Assembly: GCF_000829415.1 (NCBI RefSeq)
Contig: NZ_AP014637.1
Location: forward strand, 3,675,001-3,739,000
Reading direction: 5' to 3'
From: Pseudomonas sp. StFLB209
Lineage (GTDB): Bacteria; Pseudomonadota; Gammaproteobacteria; Pseudomonadales; Pseudomonadaceae
Length of the DNA stretch: 64,000 nucleotides
Position numbers and translations under genes: made by a program. Below, piece by piece: positions 63,174 to 64,000 of this stretch. Within the stretch, counting starts at the first letter, position 1. Every line of letters begins with the position of its first letter. The notes under the pieces are model-generated. The model saw nothing but the letters and a program-made list of their open reading frames with translations, was not told the DNA's origin and did no database searches.

Positions 63174-64000
63174 TCACGAGACATGCTTGGTCTGCCCGCA
63201 GCCTTGACGCGTAAACAGTGCTTTTATGGCGCGCGCCAGCAGTGGCCAGAACAGCATCAGCAGGGCTGCCGTGGTCAGGCTGCCAACCAGTGGATTCGAC
63301 CAGAAGATCGATAATTGCCCGTCGGAGAACAGCATCGACTGACGAAACGCGTCTTCGGCCTTGTCGCCCAGCACCGCCGCAAGAATCAATGGCGCAATCG
63401 GGTAGCCGAGCTTTTTGAACAGATAACCGAGCGCGCCAAAGATCAGCATCAAGCCGACGTCGAACATCGAGTTGTGCACCGAGTAGGCACCAATCGAGCA
63501 GATCATGATGATGATCGGCGCAATGATCGAAAACGGGATGCGCAGGATCGAGGCGAACAGTGGCACGGTCGCCAGCACCACAATCAGGCTGACCACGTTG
63601 CCCAGATACATACTGGCGATCAGCCCCCAGACGAAATCGTGCTGCTCGACAAACAGCGTCGGCCCCGGATGCAGGCCCCAGATCATCAGCCCGCCGAGCA
63701 TCACCGCGGCGGTTGCCGAGCCCGGAATCCCCAGGGTCAGCATCGGGAGCAGGGCGCTGGTGCCGGCACTGTGATCGGCGGTTTCAGGGGCGATAACACC
63801 TTCCACTTCACCTTTGCCGAAGTTGTCCCGGTTCTTCGAGAAGCGTCGCGCCAGGCTGTAGCTCATGAACGAGGCGGCGGTCGGTCCGCCGGGTGTAACC
63901 CCCATCCAGCAACCGACCAGCGCGCTGCGCAGCCAGGTCAGCCAATAGCGTGGCAATTTGGCCCAGGTGCGCAGGATGGTCATTGGCGTGATGCGCGCCC
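63174..64000 (-). CDS. Second TctA-type tripartite transporter large subunit, 5'-truncated by the window
   Basis: The frame is open to the window edge, so the N-terminal half is missing. What remains (about 275 residues) has several membrane helices and the TctA second-half signature WMGVTPGGPTAASFMSYS, then LTLGIPGSATAAVMLGGL. It is only distantly like the TctA at 51.5-53.0 kb, so it is a separate transporter, not a recent duplicate. The LysR gene after it is probably its regulator. Its TctB and TctC genes would be expected outside the window. Confidence 0.9.
   Translation of the reverse strand, partial: ARITPMTILRTWAKLPRYWLTWLRSALVGCWMGVTPGGPTAASFMSYSLARRFSKNRDNFGKGEVEGVIAPETADHSAGTSALLPMLTLGIPGSATAAVMLGGLMIWGLHPGPTLFVEQHDFVWGLIASMYLGNVVSLIVVLATVPLFASILRIPFSIIAPIIIMICSIGAYSVHNSMFDVGLMLIFGALGYLFKKLGYPIAPLILAAVLGDKAEDAFRQSMLFSDGQLSIFWSNPLVGSLTTAALLMLFWPLLARAIKALFTRQGCGQTKHVS

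Noticed and set aside
1..64000. CRISPR array, prophage, restriction-modification or toxin-antitoxin locus
   Set aside because: No regularly spaced repeats, cas, phage structural, methylase/restriction or paired small toxin-antitoxin genes were seen; the YajD-type HNH protein stands alone and is a common core gene.

Overview
This window is chromosomal DNA from a Pseudomonas, most likely of the fluorescens/putida lineage. The evidence is gene order and protein type: ruvB-ybgC-tolQRAB-pal(oprL)-cpoB-queE-queC-tRNA-Lys, gcvR-bcp diverging from dapA-bamC-MBL-purC, a CysK/AceK/LpxO block, an MxtR-type transporter-sensor kinase, and tctCBA diverging from an OprD-family porin. The DNA is GC-rich, with Shine-Dalgarno starts and frequent GTG/TTG initiation. 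REP-type palindromes built on GTAGGAGC occur between genes.

Layout. 1-5.9 kb: the 3' end of ruvB, then the complete Tol-Pal envelope operon, closed by a terminator. 6.0-7.5 kb: queuosine precursor genes queE-queC and tRNA-Lys(TTT). 7.8-12.9 kb: nadA, a BepA-like M48 protease, a TusA-like protein, an AI-2E/PerM permease, bcp and gcvR. 13.3-17.0 kb: the dapA-bamC-MBL-purC operon, then tRNA-Ser(CGA) with a strong terminator. 17.0-23.7 kb: an accessory region starting just after tRNA-Ser and ending before maeA. It holds an unrecognised winged-helix-like protein, a membrane diguanylate cyclase, an unrecognised helical protein and a soluble PAS-PAS chemoreceptor, all co-directional. A NeuD/PglD-like acyltransferase, a WbqC-family protein behind a 30-codon ORF, and an orphan GvpU-like protein follow. 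This is the least ordinary part of the window.

24.2-33.6 kb: maeA, rnd-ycgL, a D-2-hydroxyacid dehydrogenase, a nitroreductase, a Cys-cluster protein, a small DUF2892-type membrane protein, an rRNA/tRNA methyltransferase and copAB. A CopR-box-like site lies upstream of copA. 33.7-35.2 kb: two different MITE-like inverted-repeat elements in tandem, a HAD-family gene beginning right after the second one, and a 330-base stretch with no convincing gene. 35.2-47.5 kb: YajD-type HNH protein, a cyclic-nucleotide-binding protein, oligopeptidase B, YafJ-type amidotransferase, a MoxR ATPase/VWA pair, an AsmA-like DUF748 protein, cysK, lpxO-like and aceK.

47.8-64.0 kb is organised around organic-acid uptake and metabolism. 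It contains the MxtR-like sodium-symporter/histidine kinase hybrid, a tripartite tricarboxylate transporter (tctCBA) diverging from an OpdH-like porin, and a BASS-family transporter. At the right edge is a second TctA-type gene (cut by the window) followed by a LysR regulator. Between these lie an LplT-PlsC fusion protein, a tyrosyl-tRNA synthetase of a type that looks alphaproteobacterial, rdgC, and a tRNA-Val/tRNA-Asp pair with a near-consensus promoter. I saw no CRISPR array, prophage, complete insertion sequence or rRNA gene.
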